Assembly (NCBI GenBank): GCA_002189105.1
Contig: NIOB01000002.1
Span: 496,001-560,000, forward strand
Reading direction: 5' to 3'
Origin: Saccharibacillus soli
GTDB lineage: Bacteria > Bacillota > Bacilli > Paenibacillales > Paenibacillaceae
Length of the DNA: 64,000 nucleotides
Shown: piece by piece, positions 43,179 to 51,987 of the stretch
Layout: each line of letters starts with the position of its first letter
How positions within the stretch are numbered: the stretch's first letter is position 1
Notes under the pieces: model-generated
What the model was told of the DNA's origin: nothing
The model's input: only the letters and a program-made list of their open reading frames with translations
Database searches by the model: none
Position numbers and translations under genes: made by a program

Positions 43179-44414
43179 CTATTTGCCCGGTGCGGCTGCA
43201 CGAGGAGCATAATAACCGCCGCGATAGAGCGTATATCCCATAGCCGCAAAACCGACCGCTCCAATAACGGACAGCACGGTGCCGCTCTGGTACATCATCG
43301 GGGCGCCGAAGTTGTCGAACATCCAGCCGCCCAGCAGACCGGCTACGATTCCCGAGATGCCGCTCCAGGACAGAGTAAACAACGCTTGCCCCGTGCCCCG
43401 GTAGGCGCTTGGAACGAACATGCTGGTCATCTGCGTACCGACATAGAAGTAGCCGGCATAAGTCACGCTGTGGAGCATCTGAATATAGATGATGTGCGTG
43501 GGATTGGTGACCATCGACATCATATACCAGCGGATGGCAAACAGTACGCTAACCACAGTCAGGCAGATCATCATAAAGCCCAATTTGCGCCGGAAGAAGC
43601 GATCAAAGATCAGGAAGAAGATGGCCTCCAGCGCGGAAGCGGAAAATACAGCCCATCCTACCATCTCACGGGAGCCGCCCAGATCGGTCATATACAGCGT
43701 CATAAACGTACCGTTCATCGCATTGGGGATGGACACCAGAACGCCGAGAATCAAAAAGGCGGCAAAGGTTGGATTAGCCAGTACCCGGCGGAATCCGCCC
43801 GCTGGAGCAATGATTGTGGTATCCGCAGCGCGGCGAAGCCGGGGCAGCAGGATGGCGCAGAGCAGGGTTAGCACCAGCAGCGCTGTGAACAACCCGGGCA
43901 TGCCCGGTGAGGTGCCTGCCCGATCCATGAAGAAGCCCGCTGCTGCCGCGGTCAAGGCCCATCCCAATGAACCCCAGAGGCGAAATCCGCCAAACTTGCG
44001 GCTGCTTCCGTCGATATAGCCGAGGATCAGCGTATTGCTCTGGGCAAATACCGGACTTTGGAAGAAGAAGAAAGCGATCATAGCCAGATAGATCATCGCG
44101 TAGGAATGAACCTGGAAGACCACCTGCGCCAGCACCAGAGTACCGATTAGCATGAAGATCAGCGTCCGCCGCGTATTTTCGGTTCGGTCACCCAGATAGC
44201 CCCAGAAGGGGTTGGCAACCAGAGATACGAATGGCCCAATAGCCATTAACGTACCAATCTCAAGCTTGCTCATGCCGGTATCTTGAAGATAAAGCGGGAA
44301 GAAACTGGCAAAGACAGCGATAGCTCCATAGAGGAAGAAATTGAAGGCTTTGAGCATAAAGAAAGGCGATCTTGCGGAGGCGTGATGAGGTCGGTTCGAT
44401 TGTTCGTCGGGCAC
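43179..44414 (-). CDS. MFS transporter (MFS_1-like, LacY/nucleoside-permease-related)
   Basis: A 411-residue, 12-helix permease. It has the loop motif GYLGDRTENTRR and a helix 1 with LKAFNFFLYGAIAVFASFFPLYLQ, typical of the MFS_1_like group (for example YwbF and PPP family). The substrate is unknown. GTG at 44414 has AAGGAGA 9 nt upstream; the in-frame GTG at 44423 touches that site. It is transcribed away from the TorD-like gene. Confidence 0.88.
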   Translation of the reverse strand: MPDEQSNRPHHASARSPFFMLKAFNFFLYGAIAVFASFFPLYLQDTGMSKLEIGTLMAIGPFVSLVANPFWGYLGDRTENTRRTLIFMLIGTLVLAQVVFQVHSYAMIYLAMIAFFFFQSPVFAQSNTLILGYIDGSSRKFGGFRLWGSLGWALTAAAAGFFMDRAGTSPGMPGLFTALLVLTLLCAILLPRLRRAADTTIIAPAGGFRRVLANPTFAAFLILGVLVSIPNAMNGTFMTLYMTDLGGSREMVGWAVFSASALEAIFFLIFDRFFRRKLGFMMICLTVVSVLFAIRWYMMSMVTNPTHIIYIQMLHSVTYAGYFYVGTQMTSMFVPSAYRGTGQALFTLSWSGISGIVAGLLGGWMFDNFGAPMMYQSGTVLSVIGAVGFAAMGYTLYRGGYYAPRAAAPGK

Positions 44415-44867
44415 GTCGAGCACTCTCCTTGCAGGAAATCGATAGTAAACGGCTATGGCGAAACGTTCAAGAATAGGCGAGAAGTAAGGGCTTTCATTTT
44501 ATGTGAGCTTTATATGGAAAGAAAAGCTGGGCAGCAGGGTCCTCAATCGACAATATAGTCCTTCCACAGACAGATTACAACAAAATAATGCACAGCGTGA
44601 ACGCATAGAAGGCAAGAAAGCGAGCAAAATGGCTCTCTGATGCGGTCTGAAGCCGAAGTGGGTTAAGAATTTTCCATAACTGCTACCGTTTTGTCACATC
44701 ATGCAGGGTAAGCTGTTTTAAATTGTGAGTATAATTAAAGTGTAAGCGTACACAACGCGAACATTCGGATTTACCGATAACTTTTATCCTTTTTAGCGGC
44801 CGGATTCCTTCACTCATTCCGATCAGGAACGCACCGGGCGCTCATTTCCGTAAGGAGGTTGACGCTG
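44415..44867. other. Gap between MFS and TorD-like genes
   Basis: A ~450-nt divergent intergenic region. A TATAAT lies near 44729 in the plus orientation, about 140 nt before the TorD-like start, without a clear -35. I see no terminator, repeat or small gene. Confidence 0.35.
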
Positions 44868-45536
44868 ATGACCAGCGCAATGATGGAGAAGACCGGGGCG
44901 ACTGCCCGTGAAGAGAAGGACTGGACGCATACGCGGTGGATGATGTATCAACTGCTGAGCGACTTTATGATCTATAGACCCAGCGTACATCTGGTAATGA
45001 AATGGCGCAGCAAGCTAAGTCGTACGGAATGGGCGTGCGAAGCTCTGGATCGGTTCAAAGCGATTATCGCCGAGCCGGATACCCATTCATTAGCCAGTTT
45101 CTGCAAGCAGGAGACGCACGAATACGATCGACTGCTGGAACGCAGACAGGCTGCCATTCCCCTGCGCGAAGCACTTTATACCGATTGTGAAGCGGAGCTG
45201 TCCGCCGTTCGCGCGAGTGCGGAGTATGACCGTGCCGGTGTGATTCTGAATAAGACGGCCGGGGAAAAAGACGATGAACTGAGCGTAGAGCTGGAGTTCA
45301 TGACCGTGCTGGCTGAACGCCTAACCGAACAGGGCGTACGTTCCCAGACGGAATGTGAGGCCTTGATTCGTACTCAATTGGGCTTTGTCAAACGGCATAT
45401 GAGCGTCTGGGTGCCACCCTTCTGCGCCCAACTGCGTCAGCATACGGACAGTCCGCTTTATCTCGCACTCTGTGACCTGATGGAAGAAGTGCTGACTTTC
45501 GACCATGCCTGGTTGAATAAGCAGGTTGTGCAGTAG
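44868..45536 (+). CDS. TorD/DmsD-family molybdoenzyme chaperone
   Basis: A 222-residue all-helical protein. The family core is visible as ELSVELEFMTVLAERL, then a helix leading to FVKRHMSVWVPPFCAQLRQH and LYLALCDLMEEVLTF. TorD proteins bind Tat signal peptides of molybdenum-cofactor reductases and guard cofactor insertion. No molybdoenzyme gene lies in the window, so the client is elsewhere. ATG at 44868 has AAGGAGG 9 nt upstream. Confidence 0.85.
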   Translation: MTSAMMEKTGATAREEKDWTHTRWMMYQLLSDFMIYRPSVHLVMKWRSKLSRTEWACEALDRFKAIIAEPDTHSLASFCKQETHEYDRLLERRQAAIPLREALYTDCEAELSAVRASAEYDRAGVILNKTAGEKDDELSVELEFMTVLAERLTEQGVRSQTECEALIRTQLGFVKRHMSVWVPPFCAQLRQHTDSPLYLALCDLMEEVLTFDHAWLNKQVVQ

Positions 45537-45565
45537 AGTCTTCAAAATATCCAGAAATCCAAAAG

Positions 45566-45611
45566 CCGTCTGTGAGCATCTCTTAGGGGAGTGGTCACGG
45601 ACGGTTTTTTT
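45566..45611 (+). terminator. Rho-independent terminator
   Basis: CCGTCTGTGA pairs with TCACGGACGG (one G-U pair), followed by T7. Confidence 0.88.
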
Positions 45612-45778
45612 GGCTTTCCTGTTATGCAGCAGGGCGTAGATGAATAAAGGCGACAAATAGACAAAAAAAGGAGAACGGAATGATCTCCGTTCTCCGGGTG
45701 TACGTCGGGCAGCCGACGCACCAACCTAAGACTAAAAGTAATGCCGAGGGGCATTGGCTGCTTATCGCGGTGTCAATC

Positions 45779-48700
45779 CTACTCCAGTGGAGTCTCCAGC
45801 TTCTCCAGCTCCGCGCGTCTGGCCCGGGACTTGGAGCTGATCTTCATCAGGAACTCGTACACGACCGGTACAATGACCAGCGTGAGCAGCGTGGAGCTAA
45901 TCAGGCCGCCAATAACGGTGATGCCGAGACCCTTGGAGATGATTCCTGCGCCGCCTTCCCAGCCCGCAACCAGCGGGATCAGGGCGCCGATGGTCGCCAG
46001 CGCCGTCATAAGAATCGGACGCAGACGGGTCGAACCGGCTTCCAGCAGCGCTTCACGAGTGGACAGGCCTTCGCGTTCTTTGTGAATAACGCGGTCGATG
46101 AGTACGATCGCATTGGTGACGACGATACCGATCAGCATCAGCACGCCCATCAGCGCGGAGACGTTCAGCGTCTCCCCGCCGATCAAGAGGCCGATCAAGG
46201 CTCCAATGACAATGAACGGCAGCGAGAACAGGATGGCAAAAGGTGCGAGACCGCCGCCGAAGGTCACCACCAGAACAAAGTAGACGATGGCAATCGCGGC
46301 CAGCATAGCCAGACCAAGCTGCGAGAACGTGTCATTGATCTGTTCGGTTACGCCGCCAAATTCAACGGTGATGCCGTCCGGCAGCTTCATGGCTTTGATC
46401 TTGTCTTCCAGTGCGGTTGAAGCGCCGCCCACGTCGGAAGCCACAATGTCAGCCGACAGCTGGGCCACAGTCTTGCTGTCGGAGCGGGTGATGGTCTCTG
46501 GTGCGACCCCATCTTCCACCTTCACGACATCGCGGATCGGAACCTGGATACCCAGCGGAGAAGTCAGCTCGGTATTCTCAATATCCGAGAGCGTCTTGAA
46601 GGTCTTGCTGTCGGCTTCGATATAGACATTGTACTGCTGTCCATCAAGATCCACTTTGGTCAGCACCGGACGCTGGGTGACGGGCGCAAGTGTCATGGCG
46701 ATCTGTCCGGCTGTCAGGCCATAAGAGCTGAGCTTCTGCTGATCGGCCACCAGCGTATATTGCGCGTAGCCTTCCTCCAGATTGCTCTTGCCTTTCTCGA
46801 AGTTCGGATCATCCTGAATCAGCTTCAGGATGTCGTCGGCTACAGGCTTGAGATCGTCCGTGCTGTCGCCATAGACACTGACGCTCAACTGACTGCCGCC
46901 CAATCCGCCGCCGCCAATATCCATCTGGCTCCATTCGCCTTTGGATACGCGCTCCTTGAGTCCGGCGATCAGATCCTCTTTGACCTGGTCAAAGTTTGGC
47001 GTATCTCTTTCAAATTCCGTATAGAACAACGCCGAGTTGGAGGCTCCAAAGCCAAGAGGGCTGGCTCCGCCAATCGAATACTGCATATTCGTCAGATGCG
47101 GCAGGCTGCGGACGTATTTCTCCGCTTCCAGCATCCGCTCCTGCGCCTGTTCATCCGTAGCTCCGGCTTCCGGTGCGTAGGTGAACGTAAACGTCTTGTC
47201 TTCCTGGGACGGCAGGAAGCTTGTGCCCACGTAAGGGATGGTGAACAAACTGCCGACCAGCAGGGCGACGGCGATCAGGAACGTAATGAGCTTGTGCGAC
47301 AGCGACCAGTTCAGGATGCGCTTGTAGCCTTCTGCCATACGGCCTGGCTTGTCGTGCGAGGTCTTCTTCTTGATGCCTCTGCGGAACAGCGTATGCGCCA
47401 GCATCGGAACCAGAGTGATAGCGATGAGCAGCGACGCCAGCAATGCGAATACCATCGTCAGAGCGAAGGGCATGAACAGTTCGCCAACCATGCCGCTGAC
47501 AAAAGCCAGCGGTACAAACACGGCGAGCGTGACGATCGTCGAAGACATGATCGGCAGGAACATCTCGCGCGTAGCGGCGCTGATTAACTGGCGGCCGCGC
47601 AGCTTCTCGGTGCTGAGCGTCATGCGCCGATAAATATTTTCGATGACGACAATCGAGTCATCGACTACCCGGCCAATCGCTACGGTCATGGCACCGAGCG
47701 TCATCATATTCAGCGTGACGCCCATCTGCTTGAGCAGCAGCAGTGCGATGAGCAGCGACAGCGGAATCGACAGGATGGAGATGATCGTCGAGCGAATATC
47801 ACGCAGGAACAGCAGGATGATGAGCACGGCGAACAACGCGCCGAACGCTGCTTTTTCCAGCATGGTGCGAACCGAGTCTTCGATCGGTTTGCCCTGATCC
47901 AGCATGACGGTCAGCTTCAGACCGGAATATTGGCCTTCCAGATCGGCGATGCGATCTTTGACGGCGTTCACGACGTCTACGGTGTTGGCGTCGTTGGTCT
48001 TGACGATCTGAACCCCGATCGACTCCCGGCCATTGGTTCGGGAGACGGACTCGGAGCTGCCCACTACGTCGATCTGGGCAATCTCGCTCAGCTTGACGGT
48101 CGGCAGCCCGGCCGCTGCGGCAGCCGCGGCGCCCTGCTGCGCTTCGCCTTCAAGCGCGGCGTTCGCGCTGGTACTGCCCGCGCCCTCTACAGCCGCGCCG
48201 GCACCCTGTTGGGCTTCGCCCTCAAGCGCGGCATCCGGGCTGCTCGCACTGCCGGCGCCTGCTGCGCCTTGAACAGGCGCTCCTGGCGTCTGACCCTGTG
48301 CGCCGCCCGAGGCGGCGGCGCTGCCTGTGGTTCCACCGGATTGCGGCTGCGCCGAAGCCGGCGTCACCGGAATCTCCAGAGCTTTCAGGTTGTTGAGCGT
48401 GGTTACACCGCCATCAACCACGACCGCTGACTGCGAATCATCCAGCGTGAACAGGCCCAGCGGTGCCCGGACAGCAGAAGCGTTAACGATATTTTGCACC
48501 GTCTCCTGGGTCAGACCCAGTTCGGCCATTTTCTTCTGATCGAACTTGAGCTGGACTTCACGTACATATTGTCCGGACAGCTGTACGGAGGCAACGCCTG
48601 CGATCTTCTCCAGCTCTGGAACAACCTGTTCCTGGGCGACGCGCGAAAGCTTCTCCAGATCGTCGCTGCCTTCCTCGGCCGTAGCGCTTAAGGAGATAAC

Positions 48701-49108
48701 CGGGAACGAGTTCAGGCTGAAGCGAGTGATCTGCGGACGTTCGACACCATCCGGGAAGGTGATGCGGTTCAGGCCTTCGCGGATCTGCGCGGTGGCCTCG
48801 TCCAGGTTGGCGCCGTAATCGAACTCAACGGCAACCGAAGCGGCATTTTCCATAGAAGATGAGGTGACGTTTTTGACGCCGTCCACATTGCGGAGCATCT
48901 GCTCCAGCGGGAGGGTCAGATCGTTCATGACCGTCTCCGGAGCAGCGCCCGGATCGACGGCAGTGATGTTCAGGAACGGAACATTAATGTTGGGGATCGT
49001 TTCCTGCTTCATGGTCAATCCGGCGTAGGCGCCAGCGGCAGCCACAACAACGGTGAGGAACCAGATAGCCAGTTTGTTCCTCAGGGAGAAGCCGATGATA
49101 CTTTTCAT
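45779..49108 (-). CDS. RND-family efflux transporter (SwrC/AcrB-like)
   Basis: A 1109-residue RND pump. It has an N-terminal transmembrane helix, two large extracellular porter loops and two groups of five helices. The proton-relay aspartates are in AIGRVVDDSIVVIENIYRR. The Gram-positive relative SwrC exports surfactin and drugs without an outer-membrane partner, and no membrane-fusion gene is adjacent here. Residues ~248-335 in the first porter loop are a low-complexity Gly/Ala/Gln insert containing two copies of ALEGEAQQGA. A TetR-type gene 144 nt upstream on the same strand is the probable regulator. Confidence 0.95.
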   Translation of the reverse strand: MKSIIGFSLRNKLAIWFLTVVVAAAGAYAGLTMKQETIPNINVPFLNITAVDPGAAPETVMNDLTLPLEQMLRNVDGVKNVTSSSMENAASVAVEFDYGANLDEATAQIREGLNRITFPDGVERPQITRFSLNSFPVISLSATAEEGSDDLEKLSRVAQEQVVPELEKIAGVASVQLSGQYVREVQLKFDQKKMAELGLTQETVQNIVNASAVRAPLGLFTLDDSQSAVVVDGGVTTLNNLKALEIPVTPASAQPQSGGTTGSAAASGGAQGQTPGAPVQGAAGAGSASSPDAALEGEAQQGAGAAVEGAGSTSANAALEGEAQQGAAAAAAAGLPTVKLSEIAQIDVVGSSESVSRTNGRESIGVQIVKTNDANTVDVVNAVKDRIADLEGQYSGLKLTVMLDQGKPIEDSVRTMLEKAAFGALFAVLIILLFLRDIRSTIISILSIPLSLLIALLLLKQMGVTLNMMTLGAMTVAIGRVVDDSIVVIENIYRRMTLSTEKLRGRQLISAATREMFLPIMSSTIVTLAVFVPLAFVSGMVGELFMPFALTMVFALLASLLIAITLVPMLAHTLFRRGIKKKTSHDKPGRMAEGYKRILNWSLSHKLITFLIAVALLVGSLFTIPYVGTSFLPSQEDKTFTFTYAPEAGATDEQAQERMLEAEKYVRSLPHLTNMQYSIGGASPLGFGASNSALFYTEFERDTPNFDQVKEDLIAGLKERVSKGEWSQMDIGGGGLGGSQLSVSVYGDSTDDLKPVADDILKLIQDDPNFEKGKSNLEEGYAQYTLVADQQKLSSYGLTAGQIAMTLAPVTQRPVLTKVDLDGQQYNVYIEADSKTFKTLSDIENTELTSPLGIQVPIRDVVKVEDGVAPETITRSDSKTVAQLSADIVASDVGGASTALEDKIKAMKLPDGITVEFGGVTEQINDTFSQLGLAMLAAIAIVYFVLVVTFGGGLAPFAILFSLPFIVIGALIGLLIGGETLNVSALMGVLMLIGIVVTNAIVLIDRVIHKEREGLSTREALLEAGSTRLRPILMTALATIGALIPLVAGWEGGAGIISKGLGITVIGGLISSTLLTLVIVPVVYEFLMKISSKSRARRAELEKLETPLE

Positions 49109-49252
49109 AAAAAATGCTCCACTCCTCTTACCTCTTAATGGGTTGTACCCGTGGGTCGGGCATCTCTATTTGTGATGGGAAGCGACGGACTTGTCTTGGT
49201 TTCGTGATGGACATAGCGGTATCTGTTCTATAGGAGACAGGCTGCTGAGGCG

Positions 49253-50203
49253 TTAAAAAGCGGTCTGTTCATCAAGCCGATACAGCAGGAGAGGCTCCAA
49301 CTGTTCGACGGCGCCGTGCAGGGAATGAATCTCACGCAGATTGCCGAGCATCCCTTTGACGATAGCGCGGCGTGGACGCTCTTCCTTCAATTCCGCTTCC
49401 AGAACTTCCAATGTCTCCAGCGCGGCTTCGCGTTCGGCACGCAGCAGTGGACTCCAGGCCAGTGTGTCCCGCATCTGCCGAATCAGAATAAACGGCCGAT
49501 TCGCTGCACCCGATTCGTCCAGAATCGGATTCTCTTCAATCCAGCCTGACCATAAACTCGGCGCAATCAGCGGCTGCGGGCTGGCTTGGAGCAGCCGATC
49601 GACGGCGGCATCCACCATCCGCTCCAGATGCTGGAGAGCTTGGGGGATGGGAATCTCGGGCATGCCCCAATCATCGGACAATTGAAGATACGAGAAAGTG
49701 AGTCCGCCGATCAGGATAAACAGGTCGCCGGAATAGCGATCAACCTCGGCTCCATAGATCCCAATCAGGCTGCGGCGGATCTGGATGAACGCAGCGGTGA
49801 GCAGGGGATGGCGGGAAGGCCCGCATACGCCGGCTTCCTGCTGTTGGCGCAGTCCATCACCGATGCCCGTAAACTCCTGTTCGCGGATCTGCATGACCAT
49901 AAAGGTCTTGAATTCAATCAGCGAATGGAGCAGCACTTCAATCTGGGCAAGGAAGGTCTCGCGGGCGGTATGGTTCTGCGACTCCAGCGATTCCAGCTTC
50001 TGCTGGAGAGTGGCCAGCGCATACTGGTGGATGGATTGAATCAGTTCTTCTTTGGAGCGAAAGTGCTGGTAGAGTGTCCCTTTGGAAAAACCGCAGCGCT
50101 CTGCGATGTCCTGCATGGAGGTCGCTTTGATCCCTCGTTCGGAAAACAGGGAGAGAGCGACGGAAAAAATAGTCTGTTTGCGCTCTGCGGATCGATCGGT
50201 CAA
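49253..50203 (-). CDS. TetR-family regulator of the RND pump
   Basis: A 316-residue regulator, long for TetR. The HTH is TSMQDIAERCGFSKGTLYQHFRSKEELI at residues ~28-55. The ligand domain extends well past the usual ~200 residues, with a helical C-terminal addition (~230-316). TTG 50203 has AAGGAGG 10 nt upstream. It lies directly before the RND gene in the same direction and probably controls it, as TetR genes commonly do for RND pumps. A GACTA..TAGTC imperfect inverted repeat (about 50225-50256) upstream could be its operator. Confidence 0.9.
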   Translation of the reverse strand: MTDRSAERKQTIFSVALSLFSERGIKATSMQDIAERCGFSKGTLYQHFRSKEELIQSIHQYALATLQQKLESLESQNHTARETFLAQIEVLLHSLIEFKTFMVMQIREQEFTGIGDGLRQQQEAGVCGPSRHPLLTAAFIQIRRSLIGIYGAEVDRYSGDLFILIGGLTFSYLQLSDDWGMPEIPIPQALQHLERMVDAAVDRLLQASPQPLIAPSLWSGWIEENPILDESGAANRPFILIRQMRDTLAWSPLLRAEREAALETLEVLEAELKEERPRRAIVKGMLGNLREIHSLHGAVEQLEPLLLYRLDEQTAF

Positions 50204-50272
50204 ACGGTATACGCCTCCTTTTCTGACTATGTAGTTCTGCGATCGACTCTGTAGTCAAAAATAGTATAAACG

Positions 50273-50320
50273 AAAAAAAAGCCTGACTCAACTTTGCCCA
50301 AAAAGGCTGTAGAGTCAGGC
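50273..50320 (-). terminator. Terminator of the SMR operon
   Basis: GCCTGACTC/GAGTCAGGC stem followed by T8 on the minus strand. Confidence 0.9.
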
Positions 50321-50438
50321 ACAATCTGATGAATTTTGATACGCATTTATCCATGTGCAGCTGTATACCATCGGGGCAGCCGTCGCGTGTATCCGCTGCA
50401 TATAGTCCAGGCCTGCAAGAGCCGCGGCCTGATGCGGG

Positions 50439-50753
50439 TCAGGAAATCAACTTCAGACCGACGGCTGCCGACAGAATCATGGCGATGAACAAGATCCGCC
50501 GCGCTTCCTTGGGTTCGCCGTACAAGAACATGCCTACGAGTGCGCCGCCAACGGTACCGATGCCTGTCCAGATTGCATAGGCGGTGCCCATGGCGACATG
50601 CTGCATGGCGAAGGTCAGCAGCGAGAAGCTTCCTGCGAACGAAGCGATGAGCAGCAGATAGGCCGAAGCGCCTTTGCGCAGCGATACCTGTTTGAGTCCA
50701 ATGACACCGGACACCTCACAGCATCCGGCAAGCAGCAGAGCAATCCAAGCCAT
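50439..50753 (-). CDS. SMR-family efflux subunit (YkkD/SugE-like)
   Basis: A 104-residue, four-helix protein with the essential membrane Glu (AGCCEVSGVIGLKQ) and the motif GTAYAIWTGIGTVGGALVGM. It pairs with the SMR gene 1 nt upstream, as in the two-component YkkCD pump. SMR pairs of this kind export guanidinium-type or quaternary-ammonium cations. Confidence 0.92.
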   Translation of the reverse strand: MAWIALLLAGCCEVSGVIGLKQVSLRKGASAYLLLIASFAGSFSLLTFAMQHVAMGTAYAIWTGIGTVGGALVGMFLYGEPKEARRILFIAMILSAAVGLKLIS

Positions 50754-50754
50754 A

Positions 50755-51141
50755 TCAGATGGCCCCCTTTCTTCCCGCCTGAACGTCGGAGACCTCTGGA
50801 TGTTCCTCTTCCTTAGGCGAGTTCGTGACCAGCTTCAGACCTACCACACCCGAGAGCAGCAGCAGAATCAGCAGCGTCTTCGCCAGACTGAATGGTTCGC
50901 CAAAGATCAGCATCTCGGCTACCACTGTCCCCGCCGTTCCAAGTCCCGTGAATACGGCATATACGCTCCCGATCGGGAGCACTTTGGATGCGTTAATCAT
51001 CAGCCAGAAGCTGACGGCGATGCCCAGGACCGTCAGCACCCATTCCCATATATTGGACGAATGTTTCAGTCCCGATACCCAGGCGACTTCAAATAATCCA
51101 CCAATCCATACGTACATCCATCCGCGGTTGGCACGGCTCAT
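50755..51141 (-). CDS. SMR-family efflux subunit (YkkC-like)
   Basis: A 128-residue SMR subunit with Glu in GGLFEVAWVSGLKHS and GSVYAVFTGLGTAGTVVAEM. A charged tail of ~25 residues extends beyond the fourth helix (NSPKEEEHPEVSD). ATG at 51141 has AAGGAGA at the correct distance. It lies between the TetR gene and the second SMR gene in one operon. In B. subtilis ykkCD follows a guanidine riboswitch; here a TetR gene takes that place and no such riboswitch is seen. Confidence 0.92.
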   Translation of the reverse strand: MSRANRGWMYVWIGGLFEVAWVSGLKHSSNIWEWVLTVLGIAVSFWLMINASKVLPIGSVYAVFTGLGTAGTVVAEMLIFGEPFSLAKTLLILLLLSGVVGLKLVTNSPKEEEHPEVSDVQAGRKGAI

Positions 51142-51172
51142 GATGTTCACTCTCCTTCTGTGTTTCTTCATG

Positions 51173-51757
51173 TTAAGGCTTCAGTATTCCTCGGCAGTAG
51201 ATGGGCCAGACCGCTCTCAGACGCCGTTCGGCTCTGGATCGATCTCCATAGATCGCTTCAGCGATCAGGCCGTCCAGCACCGTGATATAAGACAGAGCGG
51301 CATCGGGGGCGTCGTTCTCCGCATACAGCCGACGGGCATGAACCGGTCTTTGAAGCAGCTTGGTCAATCCCTGTTCAGACTGCTCAAAAAAGGGCTTCAC
51401 CAGATTCATCACATCGTCGTGCAGCGAACTTGGCGGGAAATAGAACATCCGCAGCAGAAAGCGAGTCTCGGTATCGGATTCATAATCGTCCAACAGACGC
51501 ACAGCGATCCTGTGCAGATTATCTTCAAGTGGAAGCTTGGCACCTTGCAGCGCATAACGGAACCAGTCCTGCCGCTTGCGGGTCAACGCTCGGTCGAAGA
51601 CGGATAGGAACAGGTCTTCCTTGCTGCGAAAATGGGCATAGATGGACGGCTTGCGGATTCCGACGGCATCGGCGATTCGGCCCAGCGAAGCCCCTTCAAA
51701 CCCCTCGCTGGCAAACAAACCAAGCGCAATATCTTCGATCACAGGCTTGCGAGTCAT
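51173..51757 (-). CDS. TetR-family regulator of the SMR pair
   Basis: A 194-residue TetR protein with HTH ASLGRIADAVGIRKPSIYAHFRSKEDLF at residues ~23-50 and a helical ligand domain. It is the first gene of the operon with both SMR genes, 31 nt ahead of the first. A near-perfect palindrome just upstream (51785-51798) is the probable operator, giving autoregulated, drug-inducible expression. Confidence 0.92.
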   Translation of the reverse strand: MTRKPVIEDIALGLFASEGFEGASLGRIADAVGIRKPSIYAHFRSKEDLFLSVFDRALTRKRQDWFRYALQGAKLPLEDNLHRIAVRLLDDYESDTETRFLLRMFYFPPSSLHDDVMNLVKPFFEQSEQGLTKLLQRPVHARRLYAENDAPDAALSYITVLDGLIAEAIYGDRSRAERRLRAVWPIYCRGILKP

Positions 51758-51784
51758 GAAAATACCCCTTTCCGATCAAACGAA

Positions 51785-51798
51785 CTAACGGTCGTTAG
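51785..51798. promoter_or_regulatory. TetR-type operator palindrome
   Basis: CTAACG-GT-CGTTAG, 28 nt upstream of the TetR start codon; arms are perfect. TAACG/CGTTA half-sites are frequent in QacR/TetR-like operators. Confidence 0.7.
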
Positions 51799-51987
51799 GT
51801 AAAAAATAACACAGTAGATTCGAGATGTCAATTGTAGGGGTAAAGACAGTTATCAAGGAAAAAGCACGGTCGTCGATGGAGAATTCGGCCTCGGGAAGAA
51901 CCGGGGAGGGGAGACGGTAAGCGAATCGGATGAAACCGATTTGGGTCGCGGACGTAATGACCGTCACGAGAAATGGGGGATTGCACA

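Noticed and set aside
47930-48430. Possible separate small gene over the repeat region of the RND pump
   Set aside because: Antisense frame produced by the low-complexity insert; the pump frame is continuous.
50755-51172. Guanidine (ykkC) riboswitch before the SMR pair
   Set aside because: Only 31 nt separate the TetR stop and the SMR start; there is no room for the aptamer and no hallmark sequence upstream of the TetR gene was recognised.
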